From Microcyclospora pomicola (Eukaryota; Ascomycota; Dothideomycetes; Capnodiales), in NCBI GenBank assembly GCA_002786065.1, contig NHNY01000026.1:1-64000 (forward strand): a stretch of DNA of 64,000 nt, read 5' to 3'. The notes under the pieces are model-generated. The model did not search any database. It had not been told where the DNA came from and was given only the letters and a program-made list of their open reading frames with translations. A program made the position numbers and the translations under genes. Positions 50,795-61,886 of this stretch are shown here, piece after piece. How positions within the stretch are numbered: the first letter of the stretch is position 1; the number at the start of each line of letters is the position of its first letter.

Positions 50795-51628
50795 ATGGCG
50801 AACCACTACTGGATGGCTGCCGCAGTGTTCCTGCTGATGGGTGAGCTCACATCACTCGAGTGGGACTGAGGCTCTTTGCTGACCATTCGTGAAAGTAACT
50901 GCTGCATGGGCTCAATCAGCAGACGACGACACGTCCTCGTCAAGCGACGACAGTGCAGACTCCGCACCGAGTGTTGCAGACGCTTTCATCACTGCACACG
51001 GCACACTAGGCAGCATCGCCTTTGTTGCACTCTTCCCCCTGGGTGCTATCCTGATCCGAGTTGCCAGCTTCACAGGCCTTATCTGGGTCCATGCAGCAAT
51101 ACAGGCCTCCGCTTATCTGGTTCTGATCGTCTGCGTTGGGATGGGGTTGCATATCGCACTGGTGGAAGATTGTCTGAACAACGCCCACCCCATCATCGGT
51201 TTGGTGTTGCTCAGCGTGATCTTCCTCCAGCCATTTGGTGGGATCCTCCACCATCTCATGTACAAGCGCCATGAGAGGCGAACCGCTGTCTCATACGGTC
51301 ACATCTGGATCGGCCGTGGGGCCATTATTCTGGGCATCATCAATGGCGGTCTTGGACTACAATTGGCTGAAGCATCCAGTGGAGAGTACATTGCTTATGG
51401 CGTCTGTGCAGGTATGTTGGAGCACACTTGGTTCTTGTGTCGTAGCTGTTGCTAACCGACCATACAGGCATCGTCGGTGTTGTCTATCTGGCTGTCATCG
51501 TCTTCGGCGAAACAAAGCGCAACAGGGGCAACTCAAAGGTCGAGGACAAGACGACTGAGGACCTTCACACCTCGAATACCGTTCCCGTACACCGAGAGAA
51601 GGCAGACCGAGACCTTCAAGTTGGCTGA
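50795..51628 (+). CDS. Cytochrome b561-domain membrane protein
   Basis: Model: exons 50,795-50,840, 50,896-51,411 and 51,468-51,628, introns of 55 and 56 bp, 240 aa. An N-terminal signal peptide (WMAAAVFLLMVTAAWAQ) is split by intron 1. A short Asp/Ser-rich lumenal or extracellular stretch follows, then about five hydrophobic helices. Histidines placed as in cytochrome b561 electron carriers are visible: AHGTLG at the first helix, GLHIAL, NNAHPIIGLVL, GGILHHLMYKRH and SYGHIWIGR. These would bind two b hemes and move electrons across the membrane. Unlike many fungal relatives there is no DOMON or cellobiose dehydrogenase-type cytochrome domain in front. The C-terminal tail is charged and cytosolic. 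Electron donor and acceptor are unknown. Confidence 0.85.
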
Positions 51629-52460
51629 GCCTAGAAGAGAAGGCAAACGGCTCGTGGGTAGCGTATCATTGTTCGAGAACATTCAAGGGATATCAAGGTA
51701 GTAGAAGAAAATCTGTACCTAGGCATTTTGCGTTTATTTGTAGTTGTAGCAACCAGATTTTGAACCTTGTTCAACAGTCGATCCATCCGCCTACACTGTC
51801 TCCGTGCATCATCCACACGAGCCATGAGCGTGGTACCCGTGTCGATAATATGTAGTGAGTATTGCACAAAGATCGAATGTGAGCGCAAATGGCGCGAATG
51901 TGATATACTCTTGAGGACGAGATGTAGATGCAGATGAGCCAGCAGGAATATCATCGAAGAATGTTATAACTGGACGACATCACAACAGTGTACATGTACC
52001 TTCGGCATTCCATGCAGTTGATGAAGCTGCTGTACAGACATATGTGAAATACAAGTAGAGCTACATTCTGTTGCTATTTCATACTCTGTCTGCCCTGCCA
52101 GAACGCCATCTCGACAACCACTTTTTATGATACACAAAGTGGACCACTACAGTAAACCTCAGCCATTACAAGAGCAGCAGCGCAAAGTACCTAGTGACCC
52201 ATCTTTCGAGCAAAGTCAAACTTGCTATGCAGGTCAGGTATTGCTTGATCAGCTTGCCAGAAATAAAACAGAGAAAAAAGACATGACCCAAACGCTTGAC
52301 CCGTCCTTCCCTCCAGCACTTGGGGGTCTGAAAAGTAGGGTGCGCAGGATGTTGTAGAGTAGAGCTGTTAAGGTCAAGTAACACACGATCGCTCGTGCGT
52401 TCCACTCTGTTCGGTGACATGCACTACATTGCACATCTACATGTCAAGGAGCAAGCCCGT
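51629..52460. other. Convergent intergenic region, no gene recognised
   Basis: About 830 bases between the 3' ends of the b561 gene and the FKBP gene. A 76-codon frame at 52,127-52,357 (+) has no supporting features. It probably contains two 3' untranslated regions. Confidence 0.5.
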
Positions 52461-54004
52461 CTATTTGCGGTTGTTGATCTCGATCAGCTTGACGTCGAAG
52501 ACGAGGGTCGAGTTTGGAGGGATGCCAGAAACACCCTTGCTTCCATATGCCAAGTGGGCAGGAATGGTGATGCGACGCTCGCCGCCGGTAGCCATACCGG
52601 CAACACCGATATCCCAGCCTTTGATGACTTCGCCAGCGCCAAGCTTGAAGCTGAATGGCTTGCCCTTCTTGTTGCTGTCAAAGACCTTGCCATCTTTCTG
52701 GAGTTTGCCGATGTAACGCATGCCAATGCGATCACCAGATTTGGCAGCAGGGCCGGTTCCAGCCTTCTTGTCATCAATCGTGACGCCCTGCACGACCTTG
52801 ATACCAGTCGTCTTGGACTTGTCGTCAGTCTTGCTTGCAGCCTTGTCGGCAGTCTTGCTGGGTGTGGGTCCTTGCTCCAGCTTCTTAGCGAACGTGACGG
52901 TCTTGTCTGACTTCGTGGACGATGGTGCTTCAGCATCCTTCTTGTCAACCGCAGCGGCAGATCCGTCGTTCTTCTTGAGCTTCTTTTGCTGTTTCTTGCT
53001 GAGAGGGGCCTCGCCATTGACAGCACCTGCCTCGGTGGAGATCATCTCGTCGAGAGTCTCGGCACCACGCTTGTTACCCTTGACAGCCTTCGCTTTCTTG
53101 TTCTCGACCAGCTTGGGTGCTTCTTCTTCAGACTCGTCGACTTCCATGATACGTGGATCCTCTAGGTCGTCCAACTCGTCCGCCTCAGAGTCATACTCGT
53201 CCAATTCATCCTCATCAGGATCAAGGTCGTAGTCCTCGTCGGAATCATCCTCGGGGTCGAACAGACGTTGTTGCTCGTCCGCGGTGTCGACGTAGTTGCC
53301 TGTGAGGTAGATGCTGTGTGTGCCGGAAACCTTGAAGAAAACCTCTTCGTCCTCACCAATCGTGATATCCAGAGGCTGATTGTAGTTCTGGTGCAGTGGG
53401 TTAGTGTAGGAACATACCAATGTGACATAGCGGGACATACCTTGGACAGGTCAAGGGTGCAGATGACAAATTCTTCAATGTCCACTTCTTCGTCATCCTC
53501 GTCGTCCTCATCGTCATCCTCGTCCTCATCTTCGTCGCTGATGGGCATCTTGCCCTTGCCCTTGGTTCCGTTAACGCCATTTGGCTTCGTGTCAACGTCC
53601 ATGCCATCCTCCTTGAGCAGCTTCATGATCTCAGCGCGTGCGGCAGCCTTCTTGGCTTTCTTGCTCTTAGCAGGATCACTAGGGCCACCCACGATATCCT
53701 CGTCGTCTTCTTCATCCTCGTCGGAGTCCTCATCAGCCTCCTCAGCAAGTATGCGCTCCATCTCTTCGGCATCAAAGTCATCCTCATCATCGTCGCTGTC
53801 GTAGTCGTCAAGACCAAGCGGCTGGCGCATAATCTTGAGAGTAGCGCGCTGAGGTGCACCGGGCTCGCCTTCAGGTTCAGCGCTGGGGTCAATCGCTGCC
53901 ATGGTGATGCGGAAGGCAGAGGGAATCTCAGGCCGCGCGGGAATTGCAACATCCCCAGCTGGGACCTCGAGGCCGTAGAAGGCCATGGGTGTAAGACCAG
54001 ACAT
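52461..54004 (-). CDS. FPR4: Nucleolar FK506-binding peptidyl-prolyl isomerase (Fpr3/Fpr4 type)
   Basis: Model: exons 54,004-53,441 and 53,387-52,461, a 53-bp intron, 496 aa. The N-terminal nucleoplasmin-like domain spans about residues 1-65 and 180-235 ([19 protein letters not shown] joined to [20 protein letters not shown]). It carries long acidic Asp/Glu runs (about 70-110 and 160-185) and a second acidic stretch (240-290). Lys-rich segments follow (KKQQKKLKK), and then a C-terminal FKBP domain (about 390-496) with [31 protein letters not shown] and [16 protein letters not shown]. These contain the FK506/proline pocket aromatics. Yeast Fpr3/Fpr4 act as histone chaperones and proline isomerases at rDNA and chromatin. 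The distinction between Fpr3 and Fpr4 does not apply outside yeast. Length fits filamentous-fungal members. Confidence 0.92.
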
Positions 54005-54374
54005 AGCTTGCAGTGTGATCTTCGGTAGGTATGGGGGAAGTAAATGACAGCCTCGATTGGCTTATGGGTATGTGTGGAGAAGGTAAGTCCAAGACTTGTA
54101 GCGAGTAGAAGCTGTTGAGTTTTGTTTCCGGACAGCGCCTGTAACTTTTTTCCATTCTGCCAGCCGACACAAGGCGGTGTAGAGCAGAGCTCGCCGACTA
54201 GGCTGCGGCGTCGGCTGTTCCCGTGGGAACGCGATGACTTCACGCGCACTCCGTCATGAATCGCGCGCAGCTCACCTGCAGTCTCGGCATGCCGTCTCAT
54301 CACTCTGATCGGTAACATAATTTGGATCGAATGGACATGACTGGGGCCTATAGTCTATCCGGGCCTTCCGCGAC
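54005..54374. promoter_or_regulatory. Divergent promoter region of FPR4 and REV1
   Basis: 370 bases separate the two start codons, so the promoters of a chromatin isomerase and a DNA repair polymerase overlap. A G+C-rich stretch with several CG steps lies at 54,160-54,260. No specific operator recognised. Confidence 0.5.
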
Positions 54375-57300
54375 ATGGGGTCCCGACTTGAGCAGAAGTC
54401 CAGCGCGGTCCGCAAAAGGATCGAGGGCCATACTTTCGAGGGTGAGCATGGAGACGAATATGGGGCATCTGCCTTTGGCGGCTTCAGCGACTATTTCCGG
54501 AGGAAGAAGATCAAACTCCAGAACTTGGATGCCGAACTTCGAGCGCAGTCGGCAGACAAACCCTCGATTTTTAAAGGGGTGGTTTGCCACGTTAACGGAT
54601 ATACCCAACCTTCGTTGAACGACTTACACACGATGATTGTGCAGCACGGTGGTGGCTTCATTCAGTATCTGGATGGGAAAACCATGGTCACTCATATAAT
54701 CGCTAGTAATCTGACTCCCAAGAAGAAAGAAGAATTTCGACGTTACCGTATCGTGAAGCCCGCTTGGATTGTGGACAGCATCACTGCTGGGAGGCTGTTG
54801 CCTTGGGATAGCTACCGTGTAATTGACGAGGGTGTAAAGCAAAAGATTCTTGGTTTCGATGCTGGGCAGGTCATAAGTCAAGCAAATACCAGAACGCAAG
54901 GCTACCGCGAACAGACCGATACAAGTTGGTATACAGACCAACTGAAACTCAAGGACGGATCGTCTTCAGTGCTAGCCAAGAGAGATCCAAGCGCTTCTCA
55001 AGTTGTCACGCCTGATGAGATCGACGATGACGAGTTCCCCTTGACCGAGATCACAAGTTCGGATGAGCGTGCACTGGATCAACAATCAGCGATGGAACCA
55101 CCGGTCGAATCCGAAGAGAGTAAAAAGGTAACGGCAGCAGATACGAAACCTGAAGTGATGATCCAGACACCTCCACCGTCCTCTCCGTTATTACCACCTC
55201 AGGCAGCTGTCTCGCAAACTATCGACCAAGACAAGCTACAATCCCATGGTCTACAGCCGGGCGACGTTCCACACGAATCAGAAGTCTCTCTTGCTGTGAT
55301 TCGTGAGTCGGAAACCCTCCGGTCAATATCGCCCACGACATTGGCCAAGCTGAGTGCCGAAGAATACAATGCTTTGCTACTTTCTGATCCAAAGATTCGC
55401 AAATCCACCGTCGTCCATCCGGATTTCCTAGAACAGTATTATCGAGAATCCCGACTTCACCATTTGTCAACATGGAAGGCAGATTTGAAGTCACAGCTGC
55501 AAGCACTGGCCGCGGAGAAGTCTTCATCGCAAAAAGCAAAGCTCAAAAGATTGCCTGGCCAACGTCGATATATCATGCACGTCGACTTCGACAGCTTCTT
55601 CGCAGCAGTGTCCCTGAAAAAGCACCCCCAATACAAGGACAAGCCTGCGGTCGTGGCCCATGGAGGGGGATCAGGCTCGGAGATCGCAAGTTGCAATTAC
55701 CCGGCACGTAAGTTTGGCGTTGCCAACGGCATGTGGATGAAGCGGGCTCAAGATCTGTGCCCCGATCTGAAAGTTCTGCCATACGATTTTCCAGGTTACG
55801 AAGCCGCCAGTCGTGAGTTTTACAACTCTATACTAGCCACCGGTGGTCTCGTCCAGAGTGTGAGCATCGACGAAGCCTTAGTCGATATCAGCGCAATCTG
55901 TTTCGTCGAAAGTGGTACCGATGGAGTCAAGAGATATGAAGGTGCCGTGCACAGAGAACAAGCGAAAGCTGACTTATTGGCGCAAGAATTGCGAGAAGAC
56001 GTCTATGCGAAGACTGGCTGTGCTGTTTCTGTTGGCATTGGTGGCAACATACTTTTAGCTAAAGTGGCATTGCGCAAAGCTAAGCCCGCTGGCCAATATC
56101 AGCTCAAACCTGAAGACGTGCTTGACTTCATCGGCGAGCTCGAGGTACAGAAGCTCCCTGGTGTCGCGTGGAGCATAGGCGGCAAGCTTGAAGACGTAGG
56201 TATCAAGCTTGTCAAAGACATACGCCAGTTCCCGCGCGAAAGACTCCTCAGCACACTCGGACCCAAAACAGGCGAGAAACTTTGGGATTATGCTCGTGGA
56301 CTTGATAAGACTGAAGTTGGCGATCAAGTCGTTCGAAAATCTGTATCTGCTGAGGTAAACTGGGGCGTACGCTTCGAAACCCAGGATCAAGTCGACGAGT
56401 TCATGCAAGGTCTTTCGGGAGAACTACAGAAGCGGCTACTTAAGGAACGTGTAAAAGGAAAACAGCTTACTATGAAAGTGATGCGACGAGCTGCCGATGC
56501 ACCGCGGGACCCACCAAAGCATTTGGGTCACGGGAAATGCGACACGATCAACAAAAGCATACAGCTTGGTCTTGCGACCAACGAAGCTGGAACTATCGCC
56601 AAAGAAGCCATCGCCATGATGAAGTCGTTCAATATATCTCCAGGCGAGCTGAGAGGCATCGGTGTGCAAATGCAGAAGCTTGAACCGATCAAGATTGGAG
56701 CTGGGGAGCAAGGTAGTCAACGACGCTTGCCATTTAAGGCGGGAGAACCGTCTAAGATTCCGCAAGCTCAGCTGCCAGAACATGTGCAACATCACTCACA
56801 TGATCCTATCCAGGACGAAGGCGTGGACCTGAGGAGCAAACGTGTCGCTGGGGCCTCCCCAGGTAGGACGCCAAAGGATATCGCAGACCCTGTCACGCCG
56901 AAGAAGCGCCCTCTGAATATCGCCGGCACACAATTCCTTCTACCGACCCAAGTAGATCCAAGTGTGTTAGCTGAATTGCCGGAAGACATTCGTATGAAGT
57001 TGGCCAAGCATGCGACCTCCGTCAAACAACCAGTGGTGGCTGGGAAATCTGGCGACACCTCACGTAGGTTGGCTCCCACCATCGGCCTACCCAATCAGTC
57101 TCAGCTGGACCCGAGTATACTCGAAGCTCTGCCCGATGATGTTCGGACTGAGATTCTGAGTTTCTACAAATCGCCGTCTAAACCCGCCAAGCAAGCTCTG
57201 CTACCACAATCACCGCGCAAAAACAGGACAGCGCCCATAAGTAAGCAGCCACTCAAGCGGAGAAGGGCTGGAGGACTGTTTCCAGGGCGCTCTCGTATGA

Positions 57301-57914
57301 GCACTAATGACAATTCAACACTTACACAGTCAAACTTTGTAGCGCGCCCAACTGCGAGGCTGACAGATGCGACCGATACTGAGCCAGAGTACGAAGAGCT
57401 TGATGAAGAGATCCTGGCAGCCCTACCAACAGACATTCGTCGCGAGGTTGTGGAACAACAACGGCAAGCCCGTCTGCAGCGAACCGGGGGGATTGACATA
57501 AACTTGCATCAGCGACATAAAGCCCGTAGGAAGAAAGTGGACGATGAAGAGCCGTCAGATCGAGTGGTACGACTCTCAGCATGTTCACCTATACCATCGT
57601 TCACAAGCCGCAAATTGACCGAAATACCCGATCTGAGAGATGCAATCAAGGCGTGGTGTGTCGAGTTCAGGGATGAAGGACCTTATGAAGAAGACGTACA
57701 GGCCTTGATCAGATATCTGCGAGATGTCGTATGCGTGGAGCACAAGCTTGACAAAGCCGTAGCAGTAGTGAAATGGATGGCATGGATAATAAGTGAGGCT
57801 GAATACCAGTCTGAGCAAGTGAGGATCGCCTGGGCTGCTGCACTTCACGAGGTCAAAGATGGCGTTCAGGGTGCAGTCCGTGACAGAGGATTGGCAAATG
57901 TGATTCTAGATTAG
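54375..57914 (+). CDS. REV1: Translesion DNA polymerase REV1 (deoxycytidyl transferase)
   Basis: Y-family polymerase that inserts dCMP opposite abasic sites and scaffolds polymerase zeta in the nucleus. Single exon, 1,179 aa. An N-terminal BRCT domain spans about residues 62-155 (IFKGVVCHVNGYTQPS; RIVKPAWIVDSI). The IMS palm starts at about residue 395 with MHVDFDSFFAAV and holds the catalytic pair SIDEA at about residue 497, then GIGGNILLAKVALRKAKP. Helix-hairpin and little-finger regions follow (LPGVAWSIGGKL; ELRGIGVQMQKL). Three ubiquitin-binding UBM motifs with the LPxD[IV]R core lie near residues 865, 915 and 1,015. The C-terminal domain that binds Rev7 and other polymerases is at about 1,085-1,179. 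All polymerase residues I can check are kept. Length is usual for filamentous fungi. Confidence 0.94.
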   Translation: MGSRLEQKSSAVRKRIEGHTFEGEHGDEYGASAFGGFSDYFRRKKIKLQNLDAELRAQSADKPSIFKGVVCHVNGYTQPSLNDLHTMIVQHGGGFIQYLDGKTMVTHIIASNLTPKKKEEFRRYRIVKPAWIVDSITAGRLLPWDSYRVIDEGVKQKILGFDAGQVISQANTRTQGYREQTDTSWYTDQLKLKDGSSSVLAKRDPSASQVVTPDEIDDDEFPLTEITSSDERALDQQSAMEPPVESEESKKVTAADTKPEVMIQTPPPSSPLLPPQAAVSQTIDQDKLQSHGLQPGDVPHESEVSLAVIRESETLRSISPTTLAKLSAEEYNALLLSDPKIRKSTVVHPDFLEQYYRESRLHHLSTWKADLKSQLQALAAEKSSSQKAKLKRLPGQRRYIMHVDFDSFFAAVSLKKHPQYKDKPAVVAHGGGSGSEIASCNYPARKFGVANGMWMKRAQDLCPDLKVLPYDFPGYEAASREFYNSILATGGLVQSVSIDEALVDISAICFVESGTDGVKRYEGAVHREQAKADLLAQELREDVYAKTGCAVSVGIGGNILLAKVALRKAKPAGQYQLKPEDVLDFIGELEVQKLPGVAWSIGGKLEDVGIKLVKDIRQFPRERLLSTLGPKTGEKLWDYARGLDKTEVGDQVVRKSVSAEVNWGVRFETQDQVDEFMQGLSGELQKRLLKERVKGKQLTMKVMRRAADAPRDPPKHLGHGKCDTINKSIQLGLATNEAGTIAKEAIAMMKSFNISPGELRGIGVQMQKLEPIKIGAGEQGSQRRLPFKAGEPSKIPQAQLPEHVQHHSHDPIQDEGVDLRSKRVAGASPGRTPKDIADPVTPKKRPLNIAGTQFLLPTQVDPSVLAELPEDIRMKLAKHATSVKQPVVAGKSGDTSRRLAPTIGLPNQSQLDPSILEALPDDVRTEILSFYKSPSKPAKQALLPQSPRKNRTAPISKQPLKRRRAGGLFPGRSRMSTNDNSTLTQSNFVARPTARLTDATDTEPEYEELDEEILAALPTDIRREVVEQQRQARLQRTGGIDINLHQRHKARRKKVDDEEPSDRVVRLSACSPIPSFTSRKLTEIPDLRDAIKAWCVEFRDEGPYEEDVQALIRYLRDVVCVEHKLDKAVAVVKWMAWIISEAEYQSEQVRIAWAAALHEVKDGVQGAVRDRGLANVILD

Positions 57915-58360
57915 CAGAGTGATGTGCGTGTAAGATACCCAAATTATGATTACAGACGATCAAGAGACATGTTTGGCCATGAAGTATACTACTCTTGGTG
58001 TAGGAATGCAGCAGAAGGTGCACACACGTAGGTGTACGCCAATGCACGTAGGATCTCCATGGTGAATACTGAGGTGGCGAGCTGCCGTGCGTTGATGAAC
58101 GAACAAAGCTGCGTTGAGGCAGACTTCACATTCAACCTAAGGCAGCAATACAATGTCACGTGATAAGGACATGCAGACCGAACATTACCCGGTGCATTCT
58201 CACCAAGCAGAACAACAGCACTGAACTCGCCGAGCACATCATAACACACCTGTCACTCTTACAAGTGCTCTACAACTCTTTGCAACTCAGCCCTTTTGTT
58301 TCGACTTCCTTTCGTGATACGAAATCTTGATCTAACACCGTTTGCAAAGTCATTACACTC
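57915..58360. other. Intergenic, REV1 3' side and HRP1 promoter
   Basis: About 445 bases on the same strand between REV1 and the HRP1-like gene. A pyrimidine-rich leader (CACTCTTACAAG ... CTCATG) precedes the HRP1 start. No other feature seen. Confidence 0.5.
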
Positions 58361-61290
58361 ATGGCGGACGGGCAAGAGATGGACGAGGATCTCTTCGCCG
58401 ATCTGTATGTCAGCCTCGAGATTTGAAAAGGCAATAAGCTGCATACAGGATTTACTGACATCTTGAAAGCTACGATGGCGAAGATGCCGATCCGGAGTCT
58501 TCGGCGCCGGCACCAAAGTCTGAACCACCGGCACCAGCACAGACAGCCCAAGTGAAGCAAGAAGAGTCACATACTGCCGTACCCGATCCCACACCAGCTG
58601 AACCTGTGGGACAAGAGTACACCAACTCTGAGCCATACCATGACGAAGAGCAAAGTGTCAACACATCGCCAGCCTTCAACGGCGGCGGTGGCTACGGGAA
58701 CCAGCACAATGGTGGAGGGTTCGGGAACGGTGGTGGCCAGCAGCGGCCTATCGGCTCGAAAGAAGATGGGTGAGTACCTTTTTTTCTTCTGCACATTTTC
58801 CGGAGGCATGTTCTCATCGTAGCGGATCATCTGGACACTGCGGAGGGGTTCCAATACTTGTTGTCAGCTCGAGCTCGAAGGCGAAAGATTGTGTGAATCA
58901 GGATGGTCAATTGCGACACAAGTCCTAGTACTTCCGGGGCGTAGCAAAGTCTGGCTCTCAACAACATGTTGCGACGAGAGCTATGGTAGATTTCACTTTG
59001 CTCCTCGATAACAGCGCTCGGCCTCACGCCCTGATAGTAAGCCGTCAGTTCACAGCCACGGTCGTTGGGCTGCAGAGTCCACCTGTAACAATGGCAAGAG
59101 TGGCTTGGCCGGATGCGCGTTCCAGCCTGAGCATGACATGGGTGTGTGCATCTAAGGCCGATCTATCCACCTCTGCGCCATGACGACAAAACACTTCTAC
59201 ATGTATGTGGAACTGAAGTCTTCCCGGCAATGTCCCACACGCGAATGGGTTATGGGCAGTTTGGAGACGGTGTCATGGTTCTGAAGCGGGACTTGGTTTA
59301 GAATGGAGGCTCGCTCGATGTATGCTGGGAGCATTGGTACTGGACAAGACATACTTACATAACGACTATCCGAAGCGCAATTGCGAGGTGTCGAGAACCG
59401 AGAACTAGCCACGATAGCAGCAGACAGGCAATAGATGAATGCTGTGGGTGATCTGGCCAGTCCTCAGAGGACGCAGAATCTCCACAAGCAGATCTATAGG
59501 ACGAAGAAAACAACAATTGCGCGGCTGTGGTCTGCAATCTTCTCTACGCATCCTGGGCCTACATTTCAAATGCTGCTCTACTGTCCTGCCGCATCTGAAA
59601 AGTGGTTAAATGGGCTCATGAAGCCAGTCCAGCCATACGGCAATGTACTGTTGATGCGAGAGTGCGATGACACTTCCCAACGACGAAGCTGTGTGCTCGG
59701 CGACAAAGTCAAGCAGTACACGCAGTCACGCTTTCTTGTTCATCGACAAGGGATTTCTCGGAGCTGGCATATATGTGCCTCTGTGGGGGAGCTCATGGGG
59801 AGCTCAAAATGGGAGTGGAATCTGTATACGACCGTTGATCTACTAACATACACCTACGATGCACGATGATTGGATTTCAAGTGAACATGGCAACGACTGT
59901 GACTGACATATGCACAGAAAAATGTTTATCGGTGGACTGAACTGGGAGACAACGGATCGTAAGCTTCGCCACCCAAACCCAAACTGTTGGTGTTACTAAC
60001 TGGACGCCGCAGAGAGCCTGAAAGAGTACTTCTCGCAGTTTGGCGAAGTGCTTGAGTGCACCGTCATGAGAGACGGTCCTACCGGCCGCTCTCGTGGATT
60101 CGGTTTCCTTACATTCAAGGACCCCAAAACTGTCAACATCGTCATGGTCAAAGAGCACGAGCTCGATGGAAAGCTTGTGAGCTCAGATGCATCGCTATAC
60201 TCATGAACCCTTACTGACATAATTTCAGATCGATCCAAAGCGCGCCATTCCCAGAGACGAGCAGGAACGCACAGCGAAGATCTTTGTTGGTGGAGTCAGT
60301 CAAGAAGCTACCGAGCCAATCTTCAGAGAGTTCTTCGAGCAGTTTGGGACTGTTTTGGATGCGACACTGATGATGGATAAAGACACCGGCCGTCCTCGGG
60401 GTTTCGGATTTGTCACATTCGATGGAGATGCTGCTGTTGATCGTACTCTGGAAGGCCCCCTTGCGATCCTGGGCAAGAGCATCGAAGTCAAACGCGCGCA
60501 GCCTCGTGGTAATATGCGCGATGATGAGGGTCCTCGTGGAGGGAAGTTCGGTGGACGCGGAGGAAAGCAGGAAGGCTTCCAATCTCACAGCAACTTTGGT
60601 GGTCAAGATCAGGGCAATGGCGGTGGCGACCAGAACCCGAACGCCATGAGTCCGGCTATGATGGCACAGTACTGGCAGCGCATGCAGCAGTATTTCCAGA
60701 TGATGCAGCAACAGATGGCCAGCGGAATGGGCGGCGGCATGAATATGGCAGTAATGCAACAAAACCCAGCAATGATGCAGCAGATGATGCAACGCCAAGG
60801 TATGAATCCAGCAATGATGCAGCAGATGCAGGCCATGCAACAACAACAGCAACAAGGTGGAGCCTACCCAAATATGGCACAAAGTGGCTCTCCTATGAAC
60901 GGTGGTGCCGGGGCACGGCCAGGATTCAACGCACAAGAGCAACTCATGTTCGAACAACAAAAGTACGAACGTCAAGCTCTGGGAGGCGGACCCGCCGTAG
61001 CAGGCGGAAACCAGAACACCTGGGATGGTATGTACGAAGGCGCCGAGGCTCCCGCCGGCTTCAATAACCAACAAATGCGAGGCGGCTTCAATGGTCGCGG
61101 TCGTGGAGGGCGAGGATCTCAGCAGCCGACACCACAACCCGCCGGACAAGCGCCAGTCGGTGCTCCCACGGGACCAAAGAACGCCGGTCGAGCTGGAGCA
61201 AACTATCGTGGCGGCGGACGTGGTGGTGCGCGCGGTGTGGCTGGAGCGGGCGGGTTCCATCCCTATTCACGTCCTGGTGCTGGTTCCTAG
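58361..61290 (+). CDS. HRP1: Two-RRM heterogeneous nuclear ribonucleoprotein, Hrp1-like
   Basis: Model: exons 58,361-58,404, 58,470-58,769, 59,918-59,958, 60,013-60,176 and 60,229-61,290, 536 aa. The N-terminus is acidic then Pro/Gly-rich (MADGQEMDEDLFADLYDG). RRM1 (about residues 115-190) has KMFIGGLNW and RSRGFGFLTF; RRM2 (about 200-275) has KIFVGGVSQ and RPRGFGFVTF. After them come an RGG-containing stretch, a Met/Gln-rich region with repeated PAMMQQMM units (about 315-385), and a C-terminal Gly/Arg-rich tail ending HPYSRPGAGS. Yeast Hrp1 (Nab4, cleavage factor IB) binds UA-repeats near poly(A) sites and shuttles to the cytoplasm. Intron 2 is 1,148 bp, far longer than any other in the window; the remaining introns are 52-65 bp. 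Confidence 0.9.
58770..59917 (+). other. Long intron 2 of the HRP1-like gene
   Basis: A 1,148-base intron bounded by GTGAGT and TGACTGACATATGCACAG, directly before the exon that opens RRM1 (GG|A joins EDG to KMFIGG). It contains a 144-codon plus-strand frame at 59,435-59,869 without recognisable features and several possible cryptic splice sites. It could house a poison exon or alternative first exons, as known for autoregulated RNA-binding protein genes; nothing in the sequence proves this. Confidence 0.75.
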
Positions 61291-61886
61291 GCGGGACCAG
61301 CAGGGAACATGGGTGGTGAGCAAGTCCCCAAGCACTTCCACACCACCAACCCAAGCATGCCTACCTCGCACAAGTCCAAATTCAGCAAGTTCTTCAAGCT
61401 TCCAATACGTAACAAGCGTTCCTCGAGCCAATCTGACGAGCTTGATTACTGATCTGAAGACGGTGTTGACCTAGCTGTGGAATGATATACGATATGAGGG
61501 TAGTGTGAGAACATACGACCCCATCACATTGCACCCCAAATATCGGCTGCACTGGAGTCCGTCATACAACCATAAGAATGTTGTGCCGAATGGGCGAAAA
61601 TACAAGGTGGAGTGTCTTTTGGAAGTAGCTTGTCTCGATTGTTCATGGCAGTTGAGGTTGATAGGAGCAATTGCTCCAGAAAGACTACCTTATGATAGCT
61701 TTGTGTAACATTAGTGGACCTCTTATGGCCGTATCATCTGACTTTTCTCATGACTGTCGAGCAACAACTGCTCATGCAGCCCATGCCTGCTAATGACCTG
61801 TGATCATGATCATGTCGCTTCCTGCTAAAGAGTACGGGTTTCTTTCCTTTTGTCAGACTTCAATCCGCGCCCAATGTACCTCAGCT
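61291..61886. other. Convergent intergenic region, no gene recognised
   Basis: About 600 bases between the 3' ends of HRP1 and the phosphopentomutase gene. A 67-codon frame (61,505-61,708) has no features and probably lies in a 3' untranslated region. Confidence 0.5.

Noticed and set aside
59435-59869. 144-codon plus-strand frame in the long HRP1 intron
   Set aside because: No recognisable domain, no conserved-looking start, and intron-bounded. Kept only as content of the long intron.
60211-61260. 349-codon minus-strand frame opposite HRP1
   Set aside because: His/Leu-rich shadow of the Met/Gln and Gly/Arg repeats of the HRP1 coding exon; HRP1 has two clear RRMs.
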